Origin: Qingrenia yutianensis
GTDB taxonomy: Bacteria; Bacillota; Clostridia; UMGS1810
Assembly: GCF_014385105.1 (NCBI RefSeq)
Contig: NZ_JACRTE010000004.1
Span: 186,001 to 250,000 of the forward strand
Reading direction: 5' to 3'
Length of the DNA stretch: 64,000 bases
Shown: positions 9,701-18,222 of the stretch, piece after piece
Position numbering within the stretch: position 1 is the first letter of the stretch
How the letters are laid out: each line of letters starts with the position of its first letter
Position numbers and translations under genes: made by a program
Notes under the pieces: model-generated
Told to the model about the DNA's origin: nothing
The model's database searches: none
What the model saw: only the letters and a program-made list of their open reading frames with translations

Positions 9701-10581
9701 AGGTGCTTGAGGTGCATCTCGGCTATGCGGCTAAAAAGCTCGGCTGGAAGATTGCAACCCCCGTATTTGACGGTGCAACCGAGGAAGACATTATGGAAAC
9801 TCTTGAAAAAGCAGGTATGAGCAAAACAGGCAAAACAGTGCTTTACGACGGAAGAACGGGTATGCCGTTCGACAACCCCGTAACGGTAGGTTATATGTAT
9901 TACCTCAAACTGCATCACCTTGTTGACGATAAAATCCACGCACGAAGCACGGGTCCGTACTCGCTTGTTACACAGCAGCCTCTCGGCGGTAAAGCGCAGT
10001 TCGGCGGTCAGAGATTTGGTGAGATGGAGGTTTGGGCGCTCGAGGCTTACGGCTCGGCGTACACCCTGCAGGAAATTCTCACCGTTAAGTCGGACGATAT
10101 TGTCGGCCGTGTAAAAACATACGAGAGTATCGTAAAGGGCGAAAATGTGCCCAAGCCCGGTATTCCGGAGTCGTTCAAGGTTCTTATAAAAGAGCTTCAG
10201 AGCTTGTCGCTTGACGTAAAAGTGCTTGACGGCAACGACAACGAAATCGAGCTTAAAGAGTCGGTTGACGATGACGACACAAGCAATATGAAGCTTATGC
10301 CTATCGCGGACGACGACGATATTATCGACTCGATTGAGGGCAAGAGCGACGAGGACAAGGATATTGATATGATGATTGACGATATTGACGAGCCTTTGTT
10401 CGACGAGGACAAGGAGCCTAACGAGGAGGATTTGGACATCACCGAAAATCTTCTTAAATCAATGCCCAAGACAGATGACGATGTTTTGGATCTTCTCGAT
10501 TTGGACGATATTGACAGTCTTGACAGTTTGGACAGCGACGTTGATTTGGACGTCAAAAACGACGATGACGATTTGTTTTAA
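6757..10581 (+). CDS. rpoB: DNA-directed RNA polymerase subunit beta
   Basis: Beta subunit of RNA polymerase, 1274 residues. The start is ATG 6757 behind GAGGTGATT, giving the typical MVHPIKLGRNERMSFSRI opening; an upstream in-frame ATG at 6679 lies in a leader hairpin. The rifampicin region reads GSSQLSQFMDQNNPLAE followed by THKRRLSALGPGG, with the D, H and S residues of rifampicin-sensitive enzymes. KMAGRHGNKG and the C-terminal GQRFGEMEVWALEAYGSAYTLQE block are present. Beyond the usual end (ESFKVLIKELQSL) there is a tail of roughly 100 residues dominated by Asp and Glu. rpoC follows after about 18 bases. Confidence 0.99.
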   Translation: MVHPIKLGRNERMSFSRINEDQSKMPNLIEVQIDSYNWFLEKGLKEVLHDVSPITDFSGNLLLEFNDYYLEDNPKYSVEECKERDATYSKPLKMKVRLINKETGEVKEQEIFMGEFPLMTDQGTFIINGAERVIVSQVVRSPGIYYDMQFDKIGKKLYFATVIPNRGAWLEYETDSNDVFSVRIDRTRKLPVTVLIRALGIGTNAQILELFGEDEKLINTLEKDPTKSTEEALIEIYKKLRPGEPPTVESATSLLNALFYDDKRYDLSKVGRFKFNKKLALSRRIRNFEAARDIVDPETGEIYVKKGEIIGIDASKEIEKSGVNVVYLMFEGKEIKVFSNGMVHLADHVDFDVSDLGITEKVRYSVLSEILGSKETEEEIKEEIKIRIDELIPKHIILDDILASINYHNNLSYGMGTTDDIDHLGNRRIRAVGELLQNQFRIGFARLERVVKERMTTQDLDSVTPQLLINSRPVVSAIKEFFGSSQLSQFMDQNNPLAELTHKRRLSALGPGGLSRERAGFEVRDVHHSHYGRMCPIETPEGPNIGLINSLSCYARINEFGFIEAPYRKVDKETGVVTDEIEYMTADIEDNYKIAQANEVLTEDNKFAKKKIIVRYQDEFVEIENDKVDYMDVSPKQLVSVATAMIPFLENDDAVRALMGSNMQRQAVPLLNPDPPIVGTGMEYKAAKDSGVVVLAKEDGIVDFVSADTIIIKEKDGNLRTYKLTKFLRSNQGTCINQKPIVKKGEAVEKGDIIADGPSTSQGEIALGKNILIGFMTWEGYNYEDAVLINERLVKEDVFTSIHIEEYESESRDTKLGPEEITRDIPNVGEDALKDLDERGIVRIGAEVRSGDILVGKVTPKGETELSAEERLLRAIFGEKAREVRDTSLRVPHGESGIIVDVKVFTRENGDELPPGVNQVVRCYIAQKRKISVGDKMAGRHGNKGVVSRILPEEDMPFLPDGTPLQIVLNPLGVPSRMNIGQVLEVHLGYAAKKLGWKIATPVFDGATEEDIMETLEKAGMSKTGKTVLYDGRTGMPFDNPVTVGYMYYLKLHHLVDDKIHARSTGPYSLVTQQPLGGKAQFGGQRFGEMEVWALEAYGSAYTLQEILTVKSDDIVGRVKTYESIVKGENVPKPGIPESFKVLIKELQSLSLDVKVLDGNDNEIELKESVDDDDTSNMKLMPIADDDDIIDSIEGKSDEDKDIDMMIDDIDEPLFDEDKEPNEEDLDITENLLKSMPKTDDDVLDLLDLDDIDSLDSLDSDVDLDVKNDDDDLF

Positions 10582-10599
10582 GAAAGGGGAGTGACTGAT

Positions 10600-13500
10600 T
10601 TGTGTAATGTTGAAAATCATACAGCGCACACTGATGATGAGGCAAACAATGAGTTTGAAGCAATAAGAATCGGTTTGGCATCTCCGGAGAAAATCAGAGA
10701 GTGGTCGCACGGCGAGGTTAAAAAGCCCGAAACAATCAATTACAGGACTTTGAAACCCGAGCGCGACGGACTTTACTGTGAAAGAATTTTCGGACCGCAG
10801 AAGGACTGGGAGTGCTATTGCGGAAAATATAAAAGAATAAGATATAAAGGTATTGTCTGCGACCGATGCGGAGTTGAGGTTACACGCTCAAAGGTAAGAC
10901 GTGAAAGAATGGGTCATATCGAGCTTGCGGCGCCTGTTTCGCACATCTGGTATTTTAAAGGCATACCGTCAAGAATGGGACTTATCCTCGATATGTCGCC
11001 GAGAAATCTTGAAAAGATTTTGTATTTCGCGTCATACGTGGTTATAAATCCCGGCAAAACAAACCTTGTTGAAAAACAGGTTTTGAGCGAAAAGGAATAC
11101 CGCGACACCGTTGAAAAATACGGCAAAGACAAATTTGAGGCGGCTATGGGCGCGGAGGCAATCAAAAAATTACTCTGTGAAATAGACCTTGAAAAGCTTT
11201 CGGCAGAGCTTAAAAATGAGCTTGAGGAAGCACAGGGACAGAAAAAAATAAGAGTTGCAAAAAGATTGGAAGTTGTGGAGGCGTTCAGAATTTCGGGCAA
11301 CAAACCCGAGTGGATGATTATGGACGCAGTTCCCGTTATTCCGCCCGATTTGCGTCCTATGGTTCAGCTGGACGGCGGAAGATTTGCAACAAGCGACCTT
11401 AACGATTTATACAGACGTGTTATCAACCGTAACAACCGTCTTAAAAGATTGTTGGAGCTTGACGCTCCCGAAATTATCGTAAGAAACGAAAAGAGAATGC
11501 TTCAGGAGGCTGTTGACGCGCTTATCGACAACGGCAGACGCGGACGCCCCGTAACCGGCCCCGGAAACAGACCGCTTAAGTCGCTTTCCGACCTTTTGAA
11601 AGGTAAACAGGGACGTTTCAGACAGAACCTTCTCGGTAAACGTGTTGACTATTCGGGACGTTCGGTTATCGTTGTAGGTCCGGAACTCAAAATCTATCAG
11701 TGCGGTTTGCCTAAAGAAATGGCTCTTGAACTGTTCAAGCCTTTCGTTATGAAAAAGCTTGTCGGCGACGGATTTTGCCATAACATAAAGAGCGCGAAAA
11801 GAATGGTTGAAAGAGTGCGCCCCGAGGTTTGGGATATGCTCGAGGACGTTATCAAAGACCACCCCGTGCTTTTGAACCGTGCGCCTACACTTCACAGACT
11901 CGGTATTCAGGCATTTGAGCCGATTTTGGTTGAGGGCAGAGCGTTAAAGCTTCACCCGCTCGTGTGCAGTGCATTCAACGCGGACTTCGACGGCGACCAA
12001 ATGGCGGTTCACGTTCCGCTTTCGCCCGAGGCACAGGCAGAGGCACGTTTCCTTATGCTTTCGGCAAACAACCTCTTAAAGCCTCAAGACGGTAAACCTG
12101 TTACCGTTCCTACACAGGATATGGTTCTCGGAAGTTACTACCTTACAATCACCAAGCCGAAGAAGGTTAAAATTACCGACAGCGGCGACTCGGAATTTAA
12201 GGTTGGCGATAAAGTTACTTATCTTACCGATTCGGATACCGGCAGAGCGCTTGTAAAAGTTAATGCCGAGCTTAAAGCGCAGGGCAAAAAAGAGGCGCAG
12301 TTCACCGAGGAGGGCTGCTTCCCCGGCGAAATCGGCGAGGGCAAAGCTTTTTCAAGCTACAACGAGGCTATTATGGCTTACGACGAAGGTGCGGTAGGCC
12401 TCCACGCTCCGATTAAAGTTGTCGTTTCAAAAGAAATCGACGGCAAAACTGAGGAGGGCATTATCGACGCGACCGTCGGCAGACTTATATTTAACGATAA
12501 CATTCCGCAGGATTTGGGATTTGTTGACAGAAGCAAGCCCGAGAACAAATTCGTTCTTGAAATTTCGTTCATTGTCGACAAAAAAATGCTCGGAAAAATT
12601 GTTGATAAATGTATCGCGGTTCACGATGTAACCGAAACCGCAAACGTCCTTGACAGAATTAAAGCGCTCGGCTTTAAATATTCCACCAAGGGTGCAATCA
12701 CCATTTCGGTGTCAGATATGGAAATTCCTGCGGCAAAAGCGGAACTTCTCGACGGCGCGGAAAAGGAAATCGAAAAAATTACAAAACTGTTCAAACGCGG
12801 TCTTTTGTCGGACGATGAGCGCCACGATGCACTTGTTCAGACTTGGAGCAAGACAGTGGACGACGTTACAAACGCGCTGGTTGACAGCCTCGACGAATTT
12901 AACCCGATATATATGATGGCTAAATCCGGTGCCCGCGGTAGTATCGACCAGATAAGACAGCTCGCAGGTATGCGCGGACTTATGGCGGATACACAGGGAC
13001 GAACAATCGAAGTGCCTATCAAGGCTAACTTCCGTGAGGGACTTAACGTTCAGGAATACTTTATTTCGTCGCACGGTGCGCGTAAAGGTCTTACCGATAC
13101 AGCGCTTCGTACAGCCGACTCGGGATACCTCACAAGACGTCTTGTCGACGTTTCGCAGGATGTTATCATTCGCGAGGACGACTGCGGAACAGAGGATTAT
13201 CTCGTTGTTAAAGATATTAAAGACGGCAACGAAATTATTGAAGGATTTAAAGACAGACTTGTCGGCAGAACCTGTGCGGAGGATATTATTCACCCCGAAA
13301 CAGGCGAAGTTTTGGTTAAACGAAACGAGCTTATGGACGAGAGAATTGCCGATAAAGTTGCAAAAGCAGGCGTTACGGAAGCGAAAATCCGTTCAATTCT
13401 TACATGTTCGTCAAAAATCGGCGTTTGCGCAAAATGCTACGGTTCTAACCTTTCGTCGGGCAAACTTGTTAATGTCGGCGAGGCGGTTGGTATCATCGCG

Positions 13501-14334
13501 GCTCAATCTATCGGTGAGCCCGGTACACAGCTTACAATGAGAACGTTCCACTCGGGCGGTATTGCCGGTGACGATATTACACAGGGTCTGCCCAGAGTTG
13601 AGGAGCTTTTCGAGGCAAGACGTCCTAAAGGTCTTGCAATTCTCACCGAGATTGCAGGCGTTGCGCAGATTGTTGAAGAAAAGACAAAACGCGAAGTTGT
13701 TATCACAAACCAGGAAACGGGCGAGAGTGTAACATATCTTATCCCGTACGGTTCGAGAATAAAAATCACCAACGGTCAGGTGCTCAATGCGGGCGACGAA
13801 CTTACAGAGGGTTCGATTTATCCGCAGGATTTGCTCAAAATCCCCGAAAAGGGTGCGGACGCAGTTCAGCAGTACCTTATCCAGGAGGTTCAGAGGGTTT
13901 ACAGATTGCAGGGTATTGATATTAACGATAAGCACATCGAAGTTATCGTACGTCAGATGATGCACAAAGTTAAGGTTGAGGATCCCGGCGAAACAGATCT
14001 TATTCTCGGTTCGCTTATTGATAAGGGCGAATATCTCGACAAAAAGGCAGAGGCTGAAGAAAAAGGCGTTGCTGTGCCGGTTGTTAAACAGGTGCTTTTG
14101 GGTATCACCAAAACCGCGCTTGCAACCGAGTCGTTCCTGTCGGCGGCATCGTTCCAGGAAACAACGAGAGTTCTCACCGAAGCCGCTATCAAGGGCAAAA
14201 AAGACCCGCTTATCGGTCTTAAAGAAAACGTTATTATCGGTAAGCTTATACCTGCCGGCACGGGTATGAAAGTTTACAACGACATTGAAGTTGTAACTCC
14301 TATCGTGCAGTCGGACGATATAAATATCGACTGA
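10600..14334 (+). CDS. rpoC: DNA-directed RNA polymerase subunit beta'
   Basis: Beta' subunit of RNA polymerase, about 1244 residues. It has the N-terminal zinc ribbon (CYCGKYKRIRYKGIVCDRCG), the catalytic magnesium motif NADFDGDQM at about 460, and the second zinc site (CSSKIGVCAKCYG). The start is uncertain: GTG at 10591 is one base from the GGGGA ribosome site, whereas TTG at 10600 is spaced 9 bases from it, so I prefer 10600. The first 25 residues are not conserved. It is the last gene of the rpoBC operon, with a strong terminator behind it. Confidence 0.98.
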   Translation: MCNVENHTAHTDDEANNEFEAIRIGLASPEKIREWSHGEVKKPETINYRTLKPERDGLYCERIFGPQKDWECYCGKYKRIRYKGIVCDRCGVEVTRSKVRRERMGHIELAAPVSHIWYFKGIPSRMGLILDMSPRNLEKILYFASYVVINPGKTNLVEKQVLSEKEYRDTVEKYGKDKFEAAMGAEAIKKLLCEIDLEKLSAELKNELEEAQGQKKIRVAKRLEVVEAFRISGNKPEWMIMDAVPVIPPDLRPMVQLDGGRFATSDLNDLYRRVINRNNRLKRLLELDAPEIIVRNEKRMLQEAVDALIDNGRRGRPVTGPGNRPLKSLSDLLKGKQGRFRQNLLGKRVDYSGRSVIVVGPELKIYQCGLPKEMALELFKPFVMKKLVGDGFCHNIKSAKRMVERVRPEVWDMLEDVIKDHPVLLNRAPTLHRLGIQAFEPILVEGRALKLHPLVCSAFNADFDGDQMAVHVPLSPEAQAEARFLMLSANNLLKPQDGKPVTVPTQDMVLGSYYLTITKPKKVKITDSGDSEFKVGDKVTYLTDSDTGRALVKVNAELKAQGKKEAQFTEEGCFPGEIGEGKAFSSYNEAIMAYDEGAVGLHAPIKVVVSKEIDGKTEEGIIDATVGRLIFNDNIPQDLGFVDRSKPENKFVLEISFIVDKKMLGKIVDKCIAVHDVTETANVLDRIKALGFKYSTKGAITISVSDMEIPAAKAELLDGAEKEIEKITKLFKRGLLSDDERHDALVQTWSKTVDDVTNALVDSLDEFNPIYMMAKSGARGSIDQIRQLAGMRGLMADTQGRTIEVPIKANFREGLNVQEYFISSHGARKGLTDTALRTADSGYLTRRLVDVSQDVIIREDDCGTEDYLVVKDIKDGNEIIEGFKDRLVGRTCAEDIIHPETGEVLVKRNELMDERIADKVAKAGVTEAKIRSILTCSSKIGVCAKCYGSNLSSGKLVNVGEAVGIIAAQSIGEPGTQLTMRTFHSGGIAGDDITQGLPRVEELFEARRPKGLAILTEIAGVAQIVEEKTKREVVITNQETGESVTYLIPYGSRIKITNGQVLNAGDELTEGSIYPQDLLKIPEKGADAVQQYLIQEVQRVYRLQGIDINDKHIEVIVRQMMHKVKVEDPGETDLILGSLIDKGEYLDKKAEAEEKGVAVPVVKQVLLGITKTALATESFLSAASFQETTRVLTEAAIKGKKDPLIGLKENVIIGKLIPAGTGMKVYNDIEVVTPIVQSDDINID

Positions 14335-14360
14335 TTGGTATAAAACAGACTGACAAAATT

Positions 14361-14393
14361 AAGGCTTGTTCACTTTGTGTGAACAAGCCTTTT
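14361..14393 (+). terminator. Terminator of rpoBC
   Basis: Perfect 13-bp stem AAGGCTTGTTCAC (14361-14373) with GTGAACAAGCCTT (14379-14391), loop TTTGT, then T residues. Confidence 0.93.
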
Positions 14394-14403
14394 AGTAGGC
14401 GTA

Positions 14404-14447
14404 AAAATAAAGTCTGAACACCGAAATGATGTTCAGACTTTTATTTT
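14404..14447 (-). terminator. Terminator of the uraA-pyrR operon (bidirectional)
   Basis: AAAGTCTGAAC (14409-14419) pairs with GTTCAGACTTT (14431-14441). Read on the minus strand the stem is followed by TTTATTTTTA. It lies between convergent rpoC and pyrR and could act in both directions. Confidence 0.85.
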
Positions 14448-14491
14448 ATATTCTGCAAATACTTGCAGACGGCTGAAAATTAATTTTAATT

Positions 14492-15028
14492 TTAAAGCGA
14501 ATATATTTCCACATTGTCCTTGCCGTCGGTTTCGGTGAGGTTAACTTTCACAACCTCCGAGTGCGACGTGGGAAGATTTTTTCCCACAAAATCGGCGCGG
14601 ATAGGAAGTTCTCTGTGTCCGCGGTCTACCATTGTGAAAAGCTCTATTTTGTCGGGTCTGCCGATGCTCATCACCGCGTCCATTGCCGCGCGCACCGTTC
14701 TGCCCGTGTATATCACGTCATCCGCAAGAACCACCGTTTTGCCGTTTATATCGAAATTTATATCGGTTGAATTGATTATCGGGTCGGGCGAGATGTGCGA
14801 CAAATCGTCGCGGTAGAGCGTGATGTCCAAAACACCGACGTCCACTTTCACACCCTCAATATCGTAAATGTTTTTTGCAATGCGCTGTGCAATGGGCACT
14901 CCGCGCGTTTTTATTCCGATAACCGCAAGATTTTCAACATTGCTGTTTTTTTCGATAATCTGGTGTGCTATGCGAACCAGAGCACGGTTAAATGCCGAGC
15001 TGTCCAGAATTTCGGATTTAAGCTTCAT
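14492..15028 (-). CDS. pyrR: Pyrimidine operon attenuator / uracil phosphoribosyltransferase
   Basis: PyrR is a UMP-sensing RNA-binding regulator of pyrimidine genes that in many Bacillota also has uracil phosphoribosyltransferase activity. Length 178 residues matches the family. The PRPP-binding loop VVLADDVIYTGRTVRAAM lies near residues 98-115, and the N-terminal ALVRIAHQIIEKN and TRGVPIAQRI segments are characteristic. It starts 2 bases after the uraA stop, so the two genes form one unit. The uraA leader carries a candidate PyrR hairpin, which would make this operon autoregulated. Confidence 0.96.
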   Translation of the reverse strand: MKLKSEILDSSAFNRALVRIAHQIIEKNSNVENLAVIGIKTRGVPIAQRIAKNIYDIEGVKVDVGVLDITLYRDDLSHISPDPIINSTDINFDINGKTVVLADDVIYTGRTVRAAMDAVMSIGRPDKIELFTMVDRGHRELPIRADFVGKNLPTSHSEVVKVNLTETDGKDNVEIYSL

Positions 15029-15030
15029 AA

Positions 15031-16371
15031 TTATTCACTCGCTTTTTTCGACAGGATAAGGTTTACGATAATTCCGAGAATAAGCGCGCAAGCGATTTCG
15101 GTGAGTGTAACCTGACCGAGTTTGAGTGCCATACCGCCGATACCTGCAATGAGGATTGCCGATACAACAAAGAGATTGCTGTTGTCGTTGAGGTCTACAT
15201 TCTGGAGCATTTTAAGACCGCTTACCGCGATAAAGCCGTAGAGTGTTACGCACACACCGCCCATTACGCACGACGGAATTGTTGCAAGGAATGTTACAAA
15301 CGGTCCGAAGAACGAGATAAGAATTGCCATAATCGCCGTTGTGAGAATTGTTACAACAGACGCGTTGCCTGTGATTGCAACACAGCCTACCGACTCGCCG
15401 TATGTTGTGTTGGGGCATCCGCCGAAGATTGCGCCGACCATTGAACCGACGCCGTCACCGAGGAGTGTTCTGTGAAGTCCCGGCTCTTTCAAAAGCTCTC
15501 TGTCAATAACGCTTGAAAGGTTTTTGTGGTCTGCAATGTGTTCCGCAAAAACAACGAATGCAACAGGAACATATGCAACCGCTATTGTAGCTATGTATTT
15601 TGCGTCAACCGCCGCAAAGCCTTTTTTAGCCTTAAAGAATGTGAAGTCGGGGTACCACTGCATATTGTTAAAGAGCGAGAAGTCGATAACCATAAAGTTG
15701 TCATTTCCCGTTTTAATGCCGATTACGGTGAAAATTGCCGCAACAGCGTAGCCTGCGAGAATACCGATGATGAACGGAATAAGTTTTGTCATTTTTTTGC
15801 CGTAAACCGAGCAAATCATAACAGTGAGAAGTGTTACAAGCGCGCAGATAAGACCGATCCAGCCTTTAGCGCCCATGACGTAAACCGAGTTTGCCGCATC
15901 AAATTCGGCAAATTTAAGCATATCGCCGATTGCGTTGCCCGAAAGTGAAAGTCCGATGATTGCAACTGTGGGTCCGATTACAACGGGAGGCATAAGTTTG
16001 TCAATCCATTTTACGCCCGCAAATTTTACTACGATTGCGATTACAACATATACAAGACCTGCAAAAATTGCACCGATAATGAGTCCGGCGTGACCTGCCT
16101 CAACCGAAACGGCGCCCGCAAAAGCCGCGAACATTGAACCGAGGAACGCGAAAGACGAGCCGAGGAACACGGGGCTTTTGAATTTTGTGAACAAAAGGTA
16201 TACGATTGTGCCGACACCTGCGCCGAAAAGCGCCGCCGACTGCGACATTCCGTTGCCGATGATGGACGGAACCGCGATTGTTGCCGCCAAAATTGCAAGA
16301 AGCTGCTGGAATGCGAACACGAGCAGCTGCCCGAATTTAGGCTTGTCGTTTACGTCGTAGATAAGTTTCAT
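15031..16371 (-). CDS. uraA: Uracil permease (nucleobase:cation symporter-2 family)
   Basis: Membrane importer of uracil of the UraA/NCS2 family, 446 residues with about 12-14 hydrophobic segments. VPSIIGNG near the N-terminus, MPPVVIGPTVAIIGLSLSG in the middle and GCPNTTYGESVG in the substrate region are family hallmarks. I use ATG 16371, six bases behind GGAGAT; the reading frame runs 40 codons further upstream but through the attenuator. Pairing with pyrR favours uracil over xanthine as substrate. Expression should depend on attenuation in the leader. Confidence 0.93.
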   Translation of the reverse strand: MKLIYDVNDKPKFGQLLVFAFQQLLAILAATIAVPSIIGNGMSQSAALFGAGVGTIVYLLFTKFKSPVFLGSSFAFLGSMFAAFAGAVSVEAGHAGLIIGAIFAGLVYVVIAIVVKFAGVKWIDKLMPPVVIGPTVAIIGLSLSGNAIGDMLKFAEFDAANSVYVMGAKGWIGLICALVTLLTVMICSVYGKKMTKLIPFIIGILAGYAVAAIFTVIGIKTGNDNFMVIDFSLFNNMQWYPDFTFFKAKKGFAAVDAKYIATIAVAYVPVAFVVFAEHIADHKNLSSVIDRELLKEPGLHRTLLGDGVGSMVGAIFGGCPNTTYGESVGCVAITGNASVVTILTTAIMAILISFFGPFVTFLATIPSCVMGGVCVTLYGFIAVSGLKMLQNVDLNDNSNLFVVSAILIAGIGGMALKLGQVTLTEIACALILGIIVNLILSKKASE

Positions 16372-16535
16372 AAAAATCTCCTGTCTGCCCTTTTGGGCGT
16401 TAAAATTATAGGATATTTTTAAATAATAAAAATGCCTTGTCCGAAGCATAACACGGACAAGGCAAAATAAGCGCAGTAATACTATTGTCAATCTTGCCGA
16501 CGTCCCGCATCGGATTTAAAGATATCCTACTTGTT
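16372..16535 (-). promoter_or_regulatory. Attenuator leader of uraA-pyrR, candidate PyrR-binding RNA
   Basis: About 164-base leader. On the minus strand it shows, in order: an arm TAGGATATCTTTAAA (16529-16515); a hairpin with lower stem ATCTT/AAGAT and upper stem CCGATG/CGTCGG around loop CGGGA; a terminator (16464-16433); and TTTAAAAATATCCTA (16423-16409), complementary to the first arm at 14 of 15 positions. The lower stem, TTTAA bulge and upper stem resemble the Bacillus PyrR anti-antiterminator, but the loop does not match the ARUCCNGNGAGGYU consensus well. PyrR control is inferred from context. Confidence 0.6.
16426..16464 (-). terminator. Attenuator terminator in the uraA leader
   Basis: Minus-strand stem TGCCTTGTCCG with CGGACAAGGCA (11 pairs, 16464-16433) followed by TTTTTATTATTT. 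It precedes uraA, so read-through must be regulated. Confidence 0.9.
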
Positions 16536-16541
16536 GCAAAA

Positions 16542-16570
16542 AGTATATCATACATTTTTCCAAATGTAAA
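16542..16570 (-). promoter_or_regulatory. Promoter of uraA-pyrR
   Basis: Minus strand TTTACA (16570-16565), 17-bp spacer, TATACT (16547-16542). The transcription start should fall near 16535. Confidence 0.85.
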
Positions 16571-16715
16571 GCGGTTTTTGAAAATATTGTAATTTTTTGA
16601 CGTTTTTTGTACCAATTTTTTGTAAAAATTTTATCAAAAAATCGGTTTGCACAAAAATTTAAAAGTGTTTGTGCAAAACTTTGTAAAAAAATTTATGCAA
16701 AATCTTAATTTTCGG

Positions 16716-16744
16716 TTTACATATTTTTAATTTTGTGATATAAT
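16716..16744 (+). promoter_or_regulatory. Promoter of miaB operon
   Basis: TTTACA (16716-16721), 17-bp spacer, TATAAT (16739-16744) with an extended -10 (TGA before TATAAT). The 411-base gap 16372-16782 holds this promoter and the divergent uraA leader. Confidence 0.85.
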
Positions 16745-16782
16745 TATATGGATTATAATTTAAAGCGTTTAAGAGGAACAAA

Positions 16783-18192
16783 ATGTCAAAACGAGAAAAT
16801 GTAAATGTCACAAATGAAGAAATAGAAAATCAAAAGCGGATTATAAGGCTTGTTGCGGAGATTAACGCAGGGAGTGAAAAATTTGCTTTTGTGGAAACCT
16901 ACGGCTGTGCGCAGAACGTAAACGATTCCGAGCGCCTTTTGGGTATGCTTGAAGAAATGGGCTATAAAAAGACCGATGACAAAAACAAGGCGGACGTTAT
17001 CATCTACAACACCTGCGCCGTGCGCGAAAACGCGGAGCTTAAGGTTTTCGGAAATATCGGCGCGCTGAAAGCGCTGAAACGCGCAAAACCGAGCCTTATT
17101 ATCGGCGTCTGCGGTTGTATGATGCAGCAGGAGCACATTGTGGAGCAGATTAAAAAGCGATACAAGCACGTTGATATTGTGTTCGGCACACATTCGCTCT
17201 ACCGTTTCCCCGAAATTTTCTACAATGCCGAAAATTTTCACGAACGCGTTATCGAGTTTGTCAACGAGGACGGCAAAATTGCCGAAAATCTGCCTATGCA
17301 CCGCGATAATTCGCCTCTTGCCGGCGTTTCGGTTATGTACGGATGCAACAATTTCTGCACCTACTGCATTGTGCCGTATGTGCGCGGTCGCGAGAGAAGC
17401 CGTATGAAAGAGGACATTATGAAGGAAGTAAAAAATCTTGCCGAAAACGGAGTTAAGGAAATTATGCTCCTCGGGCAGAATGTAAATTCCTACGGCAAGG
17501 ACATTGACGGCTACATCGACTTTCCCGACCTTTTAAACGAGGTTTCAAAGGCGGACGGAATTGAGCGCATACGCTTTATGACGAGCCATCCGAAAGATTT
17601 GTCGGACAAGCTTATCGACGTGATGGCGCAGAACAAAAAGGTCTGCAAACAGCTCCATTTGCCGATACAGTGCGGAAGCGACAAAATTTTAAAGGCTATG
17701 AACCGAAAATACACAAGTGAGCAGTATCTTGAAAAAATAAGAAAAGTTAAGGAAAAAATTCCGAACGTCACGCTCACAACCGACATTATCGTGGGTTTTC
17801 CCGGCGAGGACAACGACGATTTCGAGCATACTATGGAGGTTTTGAAAACCGTAAGATACGACAGCGTATTTTCGTTTATATATTCAAAAAGGCACGGAAC
17901 GCCTGCCGAAAAAATGGAGGACGTTCTTACCAAAGAAGAAAAAAAGAAAAATTTCGACAGAATGTTAGAACTTCAAAATATTATTTCCGCCGAGAAAAAC
18001 AAGGAATACGACGGAAAAGAATTTGACATTCTGGTTGAGGGCGAAAGCAAAACCAACCCCGACTTTATGACGGGCAGAACCGACGGCGGAAAAATCGTCA
18101 ACTTTAAAGGCGAAAAAAGCCTTGTCGGCAAGATAGTCAGGGTTAAAATCACAAATGCGCATACTTGGTCACTTTCGGGTGAATTGGTATAA
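16783..18192 (+). CDS. miaB: tRNA-2-methylthio-N6-dimethylallyladenosine synthase
   Basis: Radical SAM methylthiotransferase that adds a methylthio group to i6A37 of tRNA. Domains in order: N-terminal UPF0004 domain with ETYGCAQNVNDSE (first cluster Cys at 42) and CAVRENAELKVFGN; radical SAM domain with CNNFCTYCIVPYVRGRERSR; C-terminal TRAM domain ending near NAHTWSLSGELV. Length 469 is typical. miaA, which makes its substrate i6A, lies 5 kb downstream in the same direction. Confidence 0.97.
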   Translation: MSKRENVNVTNEEIENQKRIIRLVAEINAGSEKFAFVETYGCAQNVNDSERLLGMLEEMGYKKTDDKNKADVIIYNTCAVRENAELKVFGNIGALKALKRAKPSLIIGVCGCMMQQEHIVEQIKKRYKHVDIVFGTHSLYRFPEIFYNAENFHERVIEFVNEDGKIAENLPMHRDNSPLAGVSVMYGCNNFCTYCIVPYVRGRERSRMKEDIMKEVKNLAENGVKEIMLLGQNVNSYGKDIDGYIDFPDLLNEVSKADGIERIRFMTSHPKDLSDKLIDVMAQNKKVCKQLHLPIQCGSDKILKAMNRKYTSEQYLEKIRKVKEKIPNVTLTTDIIVGFPGEDNDDFEHTMEVLKTVRYDSVFSFIYSKRHGTPAEKMEDVLTKEEKKKNFDRMLELQNIISAEKNKEYDGKEFDILVEGESKTNPDFMTGRTDGGKIVNFKGEKSLVGKIVRVKITNAHTWSLSGELV

Positions 18193-18222
18193 ATTTTTAT
18201 TATTATAAAGGAGAATTTTATT

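Noticed and set aside
16372..16535. Purine or other known riboswitch in the uraA leader
   Set aside because: No match to the purine aptamer core or other aptamers I know; a protein-dependent attenuator fits the structure and context better.
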